The notes below the pieces were generated by a model. The model was not told the DNA's origin and made no database searches. It saw nothing but the letters and a program-made list of their open reading frames with translations. From Psychroflexus maritimus (GTDB lineage: Bacteria > Bacteroidota > Bacteroidia > Flavobacteriales > Flavobacteriaceae), in contig NZ_JAANAS010000033.1 of assembly GCF_011089875.1 (NCBI RefSeq), forward strand, positions 1 to 64,000: DNA of 64,000 nucleotides, read 5' to 3'. Shown here piece by piece: positions 24,194 through 32,337 of the stretch. Both the position numbers and the translations under genes were made by a program. Numbering within the stretch: position 1 is the first letter of the stretch; each line of letters opens with the position of its first letter.

Positions 24194-24667
24194 TTAATTT
24201 CTTCTGCTCATTTTTTTAATCGAATCTTGAACGCTATTTTTTACCTCCATCCATTCATTAAGGTTTTTTTCTAGCTTTTCATTTTTTTCTTCTTTCTTTT
24301 TAATTTTAGATTTTAGCCTATCAATCTTATTAGTTTTCTCATCGCTTTTAGCTTCTTCTTTTTTGGTAAGAAATTTTTCAATTTTTTCTTCGTTTTTATC
24401 CATTTTCTTTTTCAGCTTCAATATTTTATTGATGCTTTTTTCAAAATCTTCTTGCCATTGGTTTAGTTTTTCTTCTTGGCGTTGCTCTAGGTTTTGTTGA
24501 GTAGCAGATTTAGGTTCCATCACGGCACCTCCACCACCTTGACCGCTTCCACCGCCAGGTCGTTGACCACCCATGCCTCCGCCTGCACCGCCCATACCTC
24601 CAGGCATCATTTGTGCAAAGCTTAAACTAGAAATAAATAAACTTAAACTAAAAATTAACAATCTCAT
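24194..24667 (-). CDS. secreted Gly/Met-rich coiled-coil protein, unknown
   Basis: I do not recognise this family (157 residues). A signal peptide (about 1-18, LFISSLSFAQ) is followed by a Gly-rich, Met-containing stretch (MMPGGMGGAGGGMGGQ and more Gly runs, to about 48), then a long, highly charged helix (about 60-150) rich in Lys and Glu with heptad-like spacing. This is probably a periplasmic or outer-surface coiled coil with a flexible Gly linker. It sits alone between tatA and lysS, with about 100 bp to lysS. The Gly tract and the helix are both low-complexity, so homology searches will need filtering. Confidence 0.65.
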   Translation of the reverse strand: MRLLIFSLSLFISSLSFAQMMPGGMGGAGGGMGGQRPGGGSGQGGGGAVMEPKSATQQNLEQRQEEKLNQWQEDFEKSINKILKLKKKMDKNEEKIEKFLTKKEEAKSDEKTNKIDRLKSKIKKKEEKNEKLEKNLNEWMEVKNSVQDSIKKMSRRN

Positions 24668-24770
24668 ATTTAGTTATTTAAAATTGAATTTCAAAGATAC
24701 AAGGTTTTCTTTGGATGCCCATAGTGATTACCAAAAAACCTATGTTTAAGAATGATTACTAAGTAATTAA

Positions 24771-26459
24771 TTACAGCTTTAAAATGTGTAAACCTGTTTC
24801 GGTTTTTTCTATTTTAATCAATTCTTTTTTTCGAAGCGATTTTGTAGCTTTATCCCACTTTTTATTACTTAAACCGGAAGCTTTTTTTACTTCGTTGAGG
24901 TCTTCAGCTTCAGGACCGAGTACTGCAAGTACTGCTTTTTCCTCCTCATTTAGTTCTACTTTCTTTCTTTCAGGTTTCATTTGAGGGAAAAACAATACTT
25001 CTTGAATAGACGGATTATTAGTTAAAAACATAATTAAACGGTCCATTCCAATACCTAAGCCAGAAGTTGGAGGCATTCCGTATTCTAAGGCGCGTAAAAA
25101 ATCTTCATCAATAAATTCAGTTGCCTCATCATCTCCCTTAGCGGCTAATTTCAATTGTTCCTCAAAACGTTCGCGTTGGTCAATTGGGTCATTTAATTCA
25201 GAATAAGCATTAGCAATTTCCTTTCCACAGACCATTAATTCAAATCGTTCTGTAAGTTCAGGATGGTCTCTGTGCGATTTACACAACGGACTCATTTCCT
25301 TAGGATAATCAGTAATAAAAGTAGGTTGTATAAAATTGCCTTCACATTTTTCGCCGAAAATCTCATCAATTAACTTGCCTTTACCCATGGTTTCATCCAC
25401 CTCTAAGCCCATGCCTTTTGCGGCTTCTCTTAGTTCTTCTTCAGATTTTCCAGTGATGTCAAAACCTGTAAATTGCTTGATTGCCTCCGTCATAGTTACT
25501 CGCGCATAAGGCGCTTTAAAATCGACTTTATGTTCTTTGAATTGTGCTTTAGTAGTTCCGTTTACAGCTTTTGCACAGTGTTCCAAAAGATTTTCAGTGA
25601 ATTCCATCATCCAATTATAGTCCTTGTAGGAAACATAAATTTCCATTGCGGTGAATTCTGGATTATGAGTACGGTCCATGCCTTCATTTCTGAAGTTTTT
25701 TGAAAACTCATAGACGCCATCAAAACCACCAACAATAAGTCGTTTTAGATATAATTCATTTGCAATTCTTAGGTATAATGGAATATTTAAAGCATTGTGG
25801 TGAGTAACAAAAGGTCGTGCTGCCGCTCCCCCAGGAATAGACTGTAACACAGGAGTTTCTACTTCCATGTACCCATGATTATTAAAGAAATTCCGCATGG
25901 CCGTGAAAAGTCGGCTACGCTTCATAAAAATATCTTTTACATGTGGGTTGACTACCAAATCGGCATAACGCTGGCGGTAACGCATTTCGGCATCAGTAAA
26001 ACCGTCATATTCGTTACCTTCTTTATCTTTTTTAGGAAGCGGTAAGGGTTTTAAAGACTTGCTAAGCAATTTAAAATCTTTTACTAAAATGGTTTTTTCG
26101 CCTACTTGAGTAGTAAACAATTCGCCTTCAATTCCTATAAAATCACCTATATCTAAAAGTTTTTTATACACCTCATTATAAGCAGTTTTGTCTTCGTCTG
26201 GGCAAATTTCATCACGATTGAAATACACTTGAATTCGGCCTTCGCCATCTTGCAGTTCAGCAAAAGAAGCTTTTCCCTGTATTCTTCTAGACATTAATCG
26301 CCCAGCAACAATAACAGCTTTACCTTGTTCAAAATCTTCCTTAATTTGTTTAGAAGTATGGGTGTAATTAAATTGCTCTGCTGGGTATGGATTAATACCC
26401 ATGGTTTTTAATGATTTCAGTTTTTCTCTTCTTACGATTTCCTGTTCTGATAACTGCAT
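24771..26459 (-). CDS. lysS: lysyl-tRNA synthetase (class II)
   Basis: Charges tRNA-Lys. The protein from the ATG at 26459 has 562 residues. An OB-fold anticodon-binding domain (about 30-150, with VAGRLMSRRIQGKASFAELQ) is followed by the class II core: motif 1 around FFNNHGYMEVETPVLQ, motif 2 FRNEGMDRTHNPEFTAMEIY and motif 3 GLGIGMDRLIMFLT. It carries the C-terminal extension of about 60 residues seen in Bacteroidota LysS (LGPEAEDLNEVKKASGLS). The frame continues upstream to 26552, but the TATCTTTG promoter element at 26481-26488 lies inside that extension. The ATG at 26459 is therefore the real start. Confidence 0.97.
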   Translation of the reverse strand: MQLSEQEIVRREKLKSLKTMGINPYPAEQFNYTHTSKQIKEDFEQGKAVIVAGRLMSRRIQGKASFAELQDGEGRIQVYFNRDEICPDEDKTAYNEVYKKLLDIGDFIGIEGELFTTQVGEKTILVKDFKLLSKSLKPLPLPKKDKEGNEYDGFTDAEMRYRQRYADLVVNPHVKDIFMKRSRLFTAMRNFFNNHGYMEVETPVLQSIPGGAAARPFVTHHNALNIPLYLRIANELYLKRLIVGGFDGVYEFSKNFRNEGMDRTHNPEFTAMEIYVSYKDYNWMMEFTENLLEHCAKAVNGTTKAQFKEHKVDFKAPYARVTMTEAIKQFTGFDITGKSEEELREAAKGMGLEVDETMGKGKLIDEIFGEKCEGNFIQPTFITDYPKEMSPLCKSHRDHPELTERFELMVCGKEIANAYSELNDPIDQRERFEEQLKLAAKGDDEATEFIDEDFLRALEYGMPPTSGLGIGMDRLIMFLTNNPSIQEVLFFPQMKPERKKVELNEEEKAVLAVLGPEAEDLNEVKKASGLSNKKWDKATKSLRKKELIKIEKTETGLHILKL

Positions 26460-26480
26460 TGCTGTATTTTTTAGAATTTG

Positions 26481-26488
26481 CAAAGATA
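26481..26488 (-). promoter_or_regulatory. -7 element TATCTTTG of lysS
   Basis: An exact TAnnTTTG match on the minus strand, 21 nt before the ATG at 26459. It rules out the longer reading frame. Confidence 0.65.
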
Positions 26489-26648
26489 CAATAAGTAGAA
26501 TAGATGTGAAATTTTTGAAAGAGTAAAGATTTTGTAAAAAATACTTGTCCAAAAACCAATAAAGTAATTGCCTTATCCCAAAAAAATTTTAGCATTATTT
26601 ATAGTCCATTTAAAAATAGTACCTTAGCACAAACAAAATTTAAGAATA

Positions 26649-28721
26649 ATGAAATCAAATTGGAAAAAAGTTGGTTTATGTATAGCTGGGCTTAGTTTTT
26701 TAGCTAGTTGTGAGCAAACCAACGAAAAAAAAGACCAAGATTTAGCAGAAAAAGCTAATTCAGGTATTGAAACTCAGTATATGGATATGAATGTGAGTCC
26801 GAAGGAAGACTTTTTTAGGTATGTTAACGGAACTTGGTTAAATGATACTGAAATCCCTGATGACAGAACTTCATGGGGAGGATTTCAGATTTTACGCCAA
26901 GAAACTGATAAAAATGTATTACAACTTTTAGAAGAGGGTAGAAAAAATCAAGATTTTAAGGAAGGTAGTGATCAAGCTAAAGCCATTTTTCTTTTTGATG
27001 CAATCATGGATACTGAAGCAAGAAATCAAGCTGGTTTAGCACCTTTAATGCCGCTTATGAAAAAAATTGAAGCACTTTCAAGTGTAGAAGATTTACAAAA
27101 CTTGAAAGGGAAGTATCCTTCTCAACTTTCTACTCCCTTTTTTAGTATTTCAGCCTATGCAGACCCAGAAGACAGCAACATGAACGTAGCTTATTTAGGA
27201 ACAGGAAGTCTTGGCTTGCCAGAGCGCGATTACTACACCAACGAAGATGAAGAGTCTGAAGAAATTAGACAAAAATACGTTAAGCATGTATCTAAAATGT
27301 TACAGTTTTTAGGCGATTCTGAAGCAGAAGCTCAAGATCAAGCTGAAAAGATTTTAGCTATGGAAACAAAATTAGCCGCACCACGTTTATCAAAAGTAGA
27401 ACGAAGAGATTTTAACAATTTTAATAATCGTTTTCAAATTGATGAAGTAAAAGAGTTTACTCCATCAATAGATTGGGTGAAACATGCGCAGGATTTAGGT
27501 ATAGAAGATCAATTAGATGTGGTTTTAGTGATGGAACCTAACTATATGAAAGAATTAGAAAAGTTTTTTCAAGAAACTCCTATAGAAGATATCAAAAGTT
27601 TATTGAGATGGGCTAATTTACGTTCTGCAGCATCTCAATTGACTACTGAATTAGATCGAGCTAATTGGGAGTTCTACAGCAAAGAACTAAGCGGTGCTCA
27701 AGAACAGTTGCCATTAGATGAAAGAGCGCTATCTGTAGTTAATGGAAGTATTGGTGAAGCGGTAGGAAAAATTTATGTAGAAAAGATGTTTCCACCGGAA
27801 GCTAAAGCAGATGCAGAACAAATGATTGATAATGTGATTTTAGCTTTTCAACAGCGTATTGAAAATTTAGAATGGATGACGGAAGATACCAAAGAAAAAG
27901 CTATTGAAAAACTAGATAAATTTACCGTTAAAGTAGGTTATCCAGACGAATTTAAAGACTACAGCGATTTACAAGTGAATGCCAATCAATCTTATTTTAA
28001 AAACATGCAAGCTGTAAGTGCTTGGAATTACCAAGACAGTTTAGATGAAATTGGAGAGCCCGTAGATAAAAGCAAGTGGGGAATGTCACCACAAACTGTG
28101 AATGCTTATTTTAACCCAATGATGAATGAAATTGTTTTTCCTGCAGCTATTTTACAACCGCCTTTTTACAATTATGAAGCAGATGCTGCAGTTAATTACG
28201 GAGGTATTGGAGCAGTTATAGGCCACGAAATTTCTCATGCTTTTGATGACTCTGGCGCCCGATTTGATGCTGATGGAAACTTAAAAAATTGGTGGACCGA
28301 TGAGGATTTAGAAAACTTTACCGCTCGAGGTGAAAAGCTTGCTGACATGTATTCTGCGATTGAAGTAACGGAAGGTCATTTTATTGATGGTAAATTTACC
28401 TTAGGTGAAAATATTGGTGATTTAGGAGGAGTGCTTGGAGCTTATGACGGACTGATGTTACATTTTGAAACGAATGAAAAACCAGGAAATATTGATGGCT
28501 TTACTCCAGAGCAACGTTTCTTCATGTCTTGGGCTACAGTTTGGCGTACAAAAATTAGAGAAGAAGCCTTAAAAACACAGGTTAAAACAGACCCTCATTC
28601 GCCAGGTGAATACAGGGCTTATGTGCCTTTACAAAATATTGATGCTTTTTATGAAGCTTTTGATATTGTAGAAGGAGATCCTATGTACCTAGCTCCGGAA
28701 AATCGCGTGAGAATTTGGTAA
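26649..28721 (+). CDS. M13 family metallopeptidase (PepO/neprilysin type)
   Basis: A zinc endopeptidase of 690 residues anchored as a lipoprotein (GLSFLASCEQ, lipobox Cys21). The M13 N-terminal domain (about 40-430) has VSPKEDFFRYVNGTWL. The catalytic domain follows: NAYFNPMMNEIVFPAAIL, the zinc motif VIGHEISHAFDDSGA near 535, and GENIGDLGG with the third ligand Glu. It ends in the short ENRVRIW form, where animal relatives have a CxxW. It probably cuts peptides in the periplasm or at the surface. A near-consensus -7 box, TACCTTAG, lies at 26620-26627. A strong terminator follows. Confidence 0.95.
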   Translation: MKSNWKKVGLCIAGLSFLASCEQTNEKKDQDLAEKANSGIETQYMDMNVSPKEDFFRYVNGTWLNDTEIPDDRTSWGGFQILRQETDKNVLQLLEEGRKNQDFKEGSDQAKAIFLFDAIMDTEARNQAGLAPLMPLMKKIEALSSVEDLQNLKGKYPSQLSTPFFSISAYADPEDSNMNVAYLGTGSLGLPERDYYTNEDEESEEIRQKYVKHVSKMLQFLGDSEAEAQDQAEKILAMETKLAAPRLSKVERRDFNNFNNRFQIDEVKEFTPSIDWVKHAQDLGIEDQLDVVLVMEPNYMKELEKFFQETPIEDIKSLLRWANLRSAASQLTTELDRANWEFYSKELSGAQEQLPLDERALSVVNGSIGEAVGKIYVEKMFPPEAKADAEQMIDNVILAFQQRIENLEWMTEDTKEKAIEKLDKFTVKVGYPDEFKDYSDLQVNANQSYFKNMQAVSAWNYQDSLDEIGEPVDKSKWGMSPQTVNAYFNPMMNEIVFPAAILQPPFYNYEADAAVNYGGIGAVIGHEISHAFDDSGARFDADGNLKNWWTDEDLENFTARGEKLADMYSAIEVTEGHFIDGKFTLGENIGDLGGVLGAYDGLMLHFETNEKPGNIDGFTPEQRFFMSWATVWRTKIREEALKTQVKTDPHSPGEYRAYVPLQNIDAFYEAFDIVEGDPMYLAPENRVRIW

Positions 28722-28740
28722 GCTTAAGTTAAAAGCAAAA

Positions 28741-28765
28741 AAGCCGCCTTTATAAAAGGCGGCTT
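28741..28765. terminator. terminator after the M13 peptidase gene
   Basis: AAGCCGCCTTT (28741-28751), loop ATA, AAAGGCGGCTT (28755-28765), with an A-tract before and T7 after. It can act in both directions, and the minus-strand enoyl-CoA hydratase gene also ends towards it. Confidence 0.9.
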
Positions 28766-28834
28766 TTTTGTTATTTTTAATCAGTTAGCTAAGCCTTGTT
28801 TTCAACCTCATTTTGCAAACTTAAATTGGTATAA

Positions 28835-28993
28835 TACCAATTTTACTATTAAATGTCGTTAAGAGAACGAAATTGCTTTTTTCATATATAACGCTGTGAA
28901 TAATTTGCATAGCAGGGTTACGGAAATTGTGAACAAGGAAATATATGGGAAAATGAATGAGCTAAATAGCGTCATTTGATGGTTAAATTGGTA
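28835..28993 (+). mobile_element. MITE-like element, copy A (~160 bp)
   Basis: Non-coding. The ends form imperfect terminal inverted repeats of about 26 bp: TACCAATTTTACTATTAAAT on the left, and the right end reverse-complements to TACCAATTTAACCATCAAAT. A diverged copy in the opposite orientation lies at 32113-32277. The 14-mer TTAAATTGGTATAA occurs on both sides (28821-28834 and 28983-28996). No transposase is encoded. Confidence 0.65.
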
Positions 28994-28998
28994 TAAGC

Positions 28999-29772
28999 TT
29001 AGAAGTTTGCTTTTCGCTTGTTTAAAAAGGCTTCCGTACCTTCTTTGAAATCATTGGTTCCAAAAGCTTCACCAAAAGCGGCTATTTCTGTTTTAAATCC
29101 ATCTACTCCATCTTTATAGTTATTATTTATGGCTTTAATAGCAGCTTCAATAGCTTTCATTGAGTTATTCATTATTTTACCCGCTAATTTTTCAGCCACA
29201 TCAATTAATTCATCTAATTGAACAACCTGATTCACTAAGCCATAATCTAAAGCTTTTTGAGCTGTAATCATTTCGGCAGTCATGATCATTTGCATAGCTC
29301 TACCTTTCCCAATTAACTGGGGAAGTCTCTGTGTGCCACCGTAGCCAGGAATTACCCCCAAAGAGGTTTCAGGAAGGCCTAGTTTTGCGTTTTCACTAGC
29401 AATTCTAAAATGAGCAGCCATAGCTAATTCTAACCCACCCCCAAGTGCAAAGCCATTAACTGCAGCTATTATGGGCTTTGGAAAGTTTGCTAAATAGTCA
29501 AAAACCAAGGTTTGCCCTTTTGCTGCTAAATCTTTTCCTTCCTCAACACTATAATTAGCGAATTCAGCTATATCTGCACCTGCCACAAAAGCTTTTTCAC
29601 CGGTTCCTGTTAAGATGATTACTTTAACTTCATCATCATCTTTTAAACCTTTAAAAGCTTCATGTATTTCTTGAAGAGTAGCTCTGTTTAAAGCATTGAG
29701 TTTTTTAGGTCGGTTGATAAAAACTTTGGCTATTTGATTTGATTTTTCAACATGTAAATTTTCGTAATTCAT
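28999..29772 (-). CDS. enoyl-CoA hydratase/isomerase family protein
   Basis: A crotonase-fold enzyme of 257 residues from the ATG at 29772, most likely adding water to 2-enoyl-CoA in fatty-acid or amino-acid breakdown. The oxyanion-hole motif AFVAGADIAEF is near residue 65. Both catalytic glutamates are present, in GGGLELAMAAH (near 110) and GLPETSLGVIPG (near 133). The frame extends to 29802, into the kinase gene, but MNYENLHVEK is the natural start, 4 nt after the kinase stop. It is the last gene of a hemJ-kinase-crotonase run. The true substrate cannot be told from the sequence. Confidence 0.9.
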   Translation of the reverse strand: MNYENLHVEKSNQIAKVFINRPKKLNALNRATLQEIHEAFKGLKDDDEVKVIILTGTGEKAFVAGADIAEFANYSVEEGKDLAAKGQTLVFDYLANFPKPIIAAVNGFALGGGLELAMAAHFRIASENAKLGLPETSLGVIPGYGGTQRLPQLIGKGRAMQMIMTAEMITAQKALDYGLVNQVVQLDELIDVAEKLAGKIMNNSMKAIEAAIKAINNNYKDGVDGFKTEIAAFGEAFGTNDFKEGTEAFLNKRKANF

Positions 29773-29776
29773 TGTT

Positions 29777-31228
29777 TTAATTTTTTGGTATTTCAATAAC
29801 AAAGGTAGTTCCTTTATTTACTTTTGATTTGAGCTTTATGTTTCCTTTAAAGTTTTCAACAATATTTTTCACCATACCTAAACCTAGTCCCATGCCACTT
29901 GTTTTGGTGGTAAATTTGGGTTCAAAAATACGCTTTTGTGTTTCTTCATCAATACCCACACCATTATCTGAAACACTTATTTTAACGCGGGTTTTTGTTG
30001 CACTTACTTCTACAATTATAAATGGATTTTCTTTGTTTTCGGTAGCTTGTTGGGCGTTTTTAACTAAGTTGGTAATCACTCGAATTAATTGAGCTCGGTC
30101 AAATTTAGCATAAATATCTTCTTTGTCTGTATAGACATGAAAATGAGGGCCTTTAAAAATATCGCAGGCTAATTGTATAGTTTTAGTAATATTTAGGTAT
30201 TCACTTTTTTGTGAAGGCATTTTAGCAAAATTAGAAAAAGCTTCTGCAATTGCCGTTAAGGTATCTATTTGTTGGATTAAAGTTTGAGAAAAGTCTTTTA
30301 CATCGGCCTGTTTTTTGATATTTCCTAAATTAAAATTTCGTTCAAAACTCTGTACTGTTAATCGCATGGGAGTAAGCGGATTTTTTATTTCGTGAGCTAC
30401 CTGTCTTGCCATTTGCCGCCAGGCCTCCTCGCGTTCAGACTGAGCTAGTTTTTTACTGCTTTCTTCTAGTTCAACCATTGCTTTGTTATAGGCATTAATT
30501 AGTGGTTTAAGTTCGTGAACAGCATTTTGAACCGACAGCTGTGTGTTGTTTTCAGTGAGTTTGGTTTCGCTTATTTGCTCTCCAATTTTATTAATGGATT
30601 TGGTAATTAGTTTAGATAAAAAATAAGCTAAGAGTACTGCTCCTAAAATCATTAATAGATACACTTGAGATAAGATGACAAAAAAATCTCTCAATTCTTG
30701 ATCCATATAGCCGTCATCCTCTATATAAGGCAGATTAAGAATAGCAATGGGCTTAAAAAATGGATTCGTAATATAGGTGTATGAAGATTGATAGCGTTGG
30801 TCTTCAAACTTAAAATCTTCAACGTGTTTTTTGTTTGAGGAATTTTCTAATTTTTGAATAATGCGCTGAGGAACTTCTTGCTCTAAAGAGTCAGAATAAA
30901 AGGAAGCATAAGAAGAAATCAATAAATTGCCTTCTAAGTCAAAGATGTTAATTTCTTCACTATGTATTTCTTGAATTTCATAGATTTTTTCTTTAAATAT
31001 TAAAGGGATATAATTGGTTTCTAAAGGGTATGTAGTGGTTCGAAAAACATAATTTATATTGGAATTGATTGCTTTTTGTTTGCGCTCTAGCTTATCTCTG
31101 TGAAGGTCTTTTGCTTCCTCTTTATACTGATAAATAGTAACTCCAGCAATTAATATAGAAGCAATTAGCACTAAGCTTATAGTAGATACAAATATTTTGC
31201 TAGAAAGAGAATTGGAACCCCAAATCAT
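29777..31228 (-). CDS. membrane sensor histidine kinase, NtrY-like
   Basis: A kinase of 483 residues. Two transmembrane helices (about 10-32 and 182-205) enclose a periplasmic sensor domain of about 150 residues. A HAMP-like linker leads to the DHp helix, with phospho-His in QVAHEIKNPLTPMRL near 285. The ATPase domain has LVKNAQQAT (N box), SDNGVGID (G1) and GMGLGLGMVKN (G2). The proline after HEIKNPLTP and the general pattern are those of NtrY-type kinases. No response regulator gene is next to it, so its partner must be elsewhere. It lies 35 nt after hemJ and 4 nt before the hydratase gene. Confidence 0.92.
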   Translation of the reverse strand: MIWGSNSLSSKIFVSTISLVLIASILIAGVTIYQYKEEAKDLHRDKLERKQKAINSNINYVFRTTTYPLETNYIPLIFKEKIYEIQEIHSEEINIFDLEGNLLISSYASFYSDSLEQEVPQRIIQKLENSSNKKHVEDFKFEDQRYQSSYTYITNPFFKPIAILNLPYIEDDGYMDQELRDFFVILSQVYLLMILGAVLLAYFLSKLITKSINKIGEQISETKLTENNTQLSVQNAVHELKPLINAYNKAMVELEESSKKLAQSEREEAWRQMARQVAHEIKNPLTPMRLTVQSFERNFNLGNIKKQADVKDFSQTLIQQIDTLTAIAEAFSNFAKMPSQKSEYLNITKTIQLACDIFKGPHFHVYTDKEDIYAKFDRAQLIRVITNLVKNAQQATENKENPFIIVEVSATKTRVKISVSDNGVGIDEETQKRIFEPKFTTKTSGMGLGLGMVKNIVENFKGNIKLKSKVNKGTTFVIEIPKN

Positions 31229-31263
31229 AGGTAAGTGTTTATTGTTTAAATGTAGTCTATTTT

Positions 31264-31797
31264 TTAATTTTTTCTTACTCGTTTATAAAGCTTTATGCCT
31301 AGCATTAAAACCAAGGCTAGACCTATTAGCCCAAATGTTCCATACACCCAATTTACAGCCGATTTTGTAATTACTAGAAACACCACAGCAAAAAGGATAA
31401 GCGTGGCACCTTCATTCCAAATACGCATTTGATTGGAAGTCCATTTAATTTCATCGCGCTGAAATTGTTTGTAAATTTGATGATTTTTTAAATGGTATAA
31501 AATCAAAACCACCACAAAACCAAGTTTAATATGCATCCAAGGTGCTTGTAGCCAACCTGGGTTCAAGATGAGCAACCAAATGGCAAAAAAAGTCGCCAAC
31601 ACAGCTGAAGGCCAAGTAATAATAAACCATAACCGGTTAGTCATAAGCTTGAGTTGTTCAACAATTGGTGTGGCTTGTTCTTTTGGCTTATTTAAAGCCT
31701 CAATTTGATAAATAAATAAGCGTGGAATATAAAACAATCCTGCAAACCAAGTGATGACAAAGATGAGGTGTAATGATTTAATGTACAAGTAGCTCAT
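31264..31797 (-). CDS. hemJ: HemJ-type protoporphyrinogen oxidase
   Basis: An inner-membrane enzyme of the UPF0093/CopD-like family (177 residues) that oxidises protoporphyrinogen IX in haem synthesis. The key residues are present: His10 in SLHLIFVITWFAGLFYIPRL, and the Lys of HIKLGFVVVLILYH near 90. About four transmembrane helices are visible. It is the first gene of a minus-strand run with the histidine kinase and hydratase genes. The region upstream carries two GGGGTATATTT copies and inverted repeats that could be regulatory. Confidence 0.9.
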   Translation of the reverse strand: MSYLYIKSLHLIFVITWFAGLFYIPRLFIYQIEALNKPKEQATPIVEQLKLMTNRLWFIITWPSAVLATFFAIWLLILNPGWLQAPWMHIKLGFVVVLILYHLKNHQIYKQFQRDEIKWTSNQMRIWNEGATLILFAVVFLVITKSAVNWVYGTFGLIGLALVLMLGIKLYKRVRKN

Positions 31798-31856
31798 GCT
31801 TATTAATTTTATTCAAAAGTAGTACATTTTTAATTAGATTTTCTAACGAAAATCAA

Positions 31857-31882
31857 AAAAGCCTAACTCAAGTTAGGCTTTT
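31857..31882. terminator. terminator hairpin in the radA-hemJ gap
   Basis: AAAAGCCTAACT and AGTTAGGCTTTT are perfectly complementary. On the minus strand the U-run continues over 31855-31860. It probably ends the radA operon transcript. Confidence 0.75.
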
Positions 31883-31892
31883 AAGAATTAAT

Positions 31893-32001
31893 GCAAGTGA
31901 AATAAATATACCCCTATAAAAACTCACTTGCTATTTAAATAAGAAGATGATTCAAATATATGGCGAAGTATTTAAGAAAAATATACCCCTTAATGGGTAT
32001 A
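31893..32001. promoter_or_regulatory. paired motifs and dyads upstream of hemJ
   Basis: GCAAGTGA (31893-31900) and TCACTTGC (31924-31931) form an inverted repeat enclosing TATACCCC. TATACCC (31982-31988) and GGGTATA (31995-32001) form another. The shared AATATACCCC occurs twice, about 75 bp apart. The arrangement looks like operator sites, but the regulator is unknown. Confidence 0.35.
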
Positions 32002-32112
32002 AAATGTTAAAATTTTGAAATTGATGAATAGATTAAGTAGCAGTAAATCAACTTAAATGGCTTGATTCTTAAAAAAAACTTATTTTATTTTTATTGCTAT
32101 ATTCTGTTTTTA

Positions 32113-32277
32113 TACAATTTTCACCATTAAATGTGGCTATTTTGCTCATTCATTTTCTATCGGTATTTCTTTGCTCCTGATTTCCATCCCTTACTTATCA
32201 GATGCAAATAAACCAAAGCATCATCTAGGAAAAAAGCAATTTCGCTTTATTAAATGCATATAGTAATTAAACGGGTA
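32113..32277 (-). mobile_element. MITE-like element, copy B (~165 bp)
   Basis: The reverse complement aligns with copy A along its whole length: shared blocks include GAAATTGCTTTTTT, AAAATGAATGAGC and AAATAGC. The first 42 positions from TACC align without a gap, about 30 of 42 identical. The rest of the 540-bp gap between radA and hemJ holds no gene. Confidence 0.6.
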
Positions 32278-32337
32278 ATTAGTCAGTTCATAAATTAAGG
32301 TTTAACTTACGAAATGCTTTTGTGACAGTTACCAAAC

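Noticed and set aside
26392-26595. 67-residue minus-strand ORF upstream of lysS
   Set aside because: It overlaps the lysS start and the lysS promoter element in another frame and has no homology-like pattern.
28835-28993. Possible short coding remnant inside MITE-like copy A (frame giving EIAFFIYNAVNNLHS)
   Set aside because: Copy B has a different frame content with an early stop, and the conserved blocks extend past the stops, so conservation is at DNA level and not protein level.
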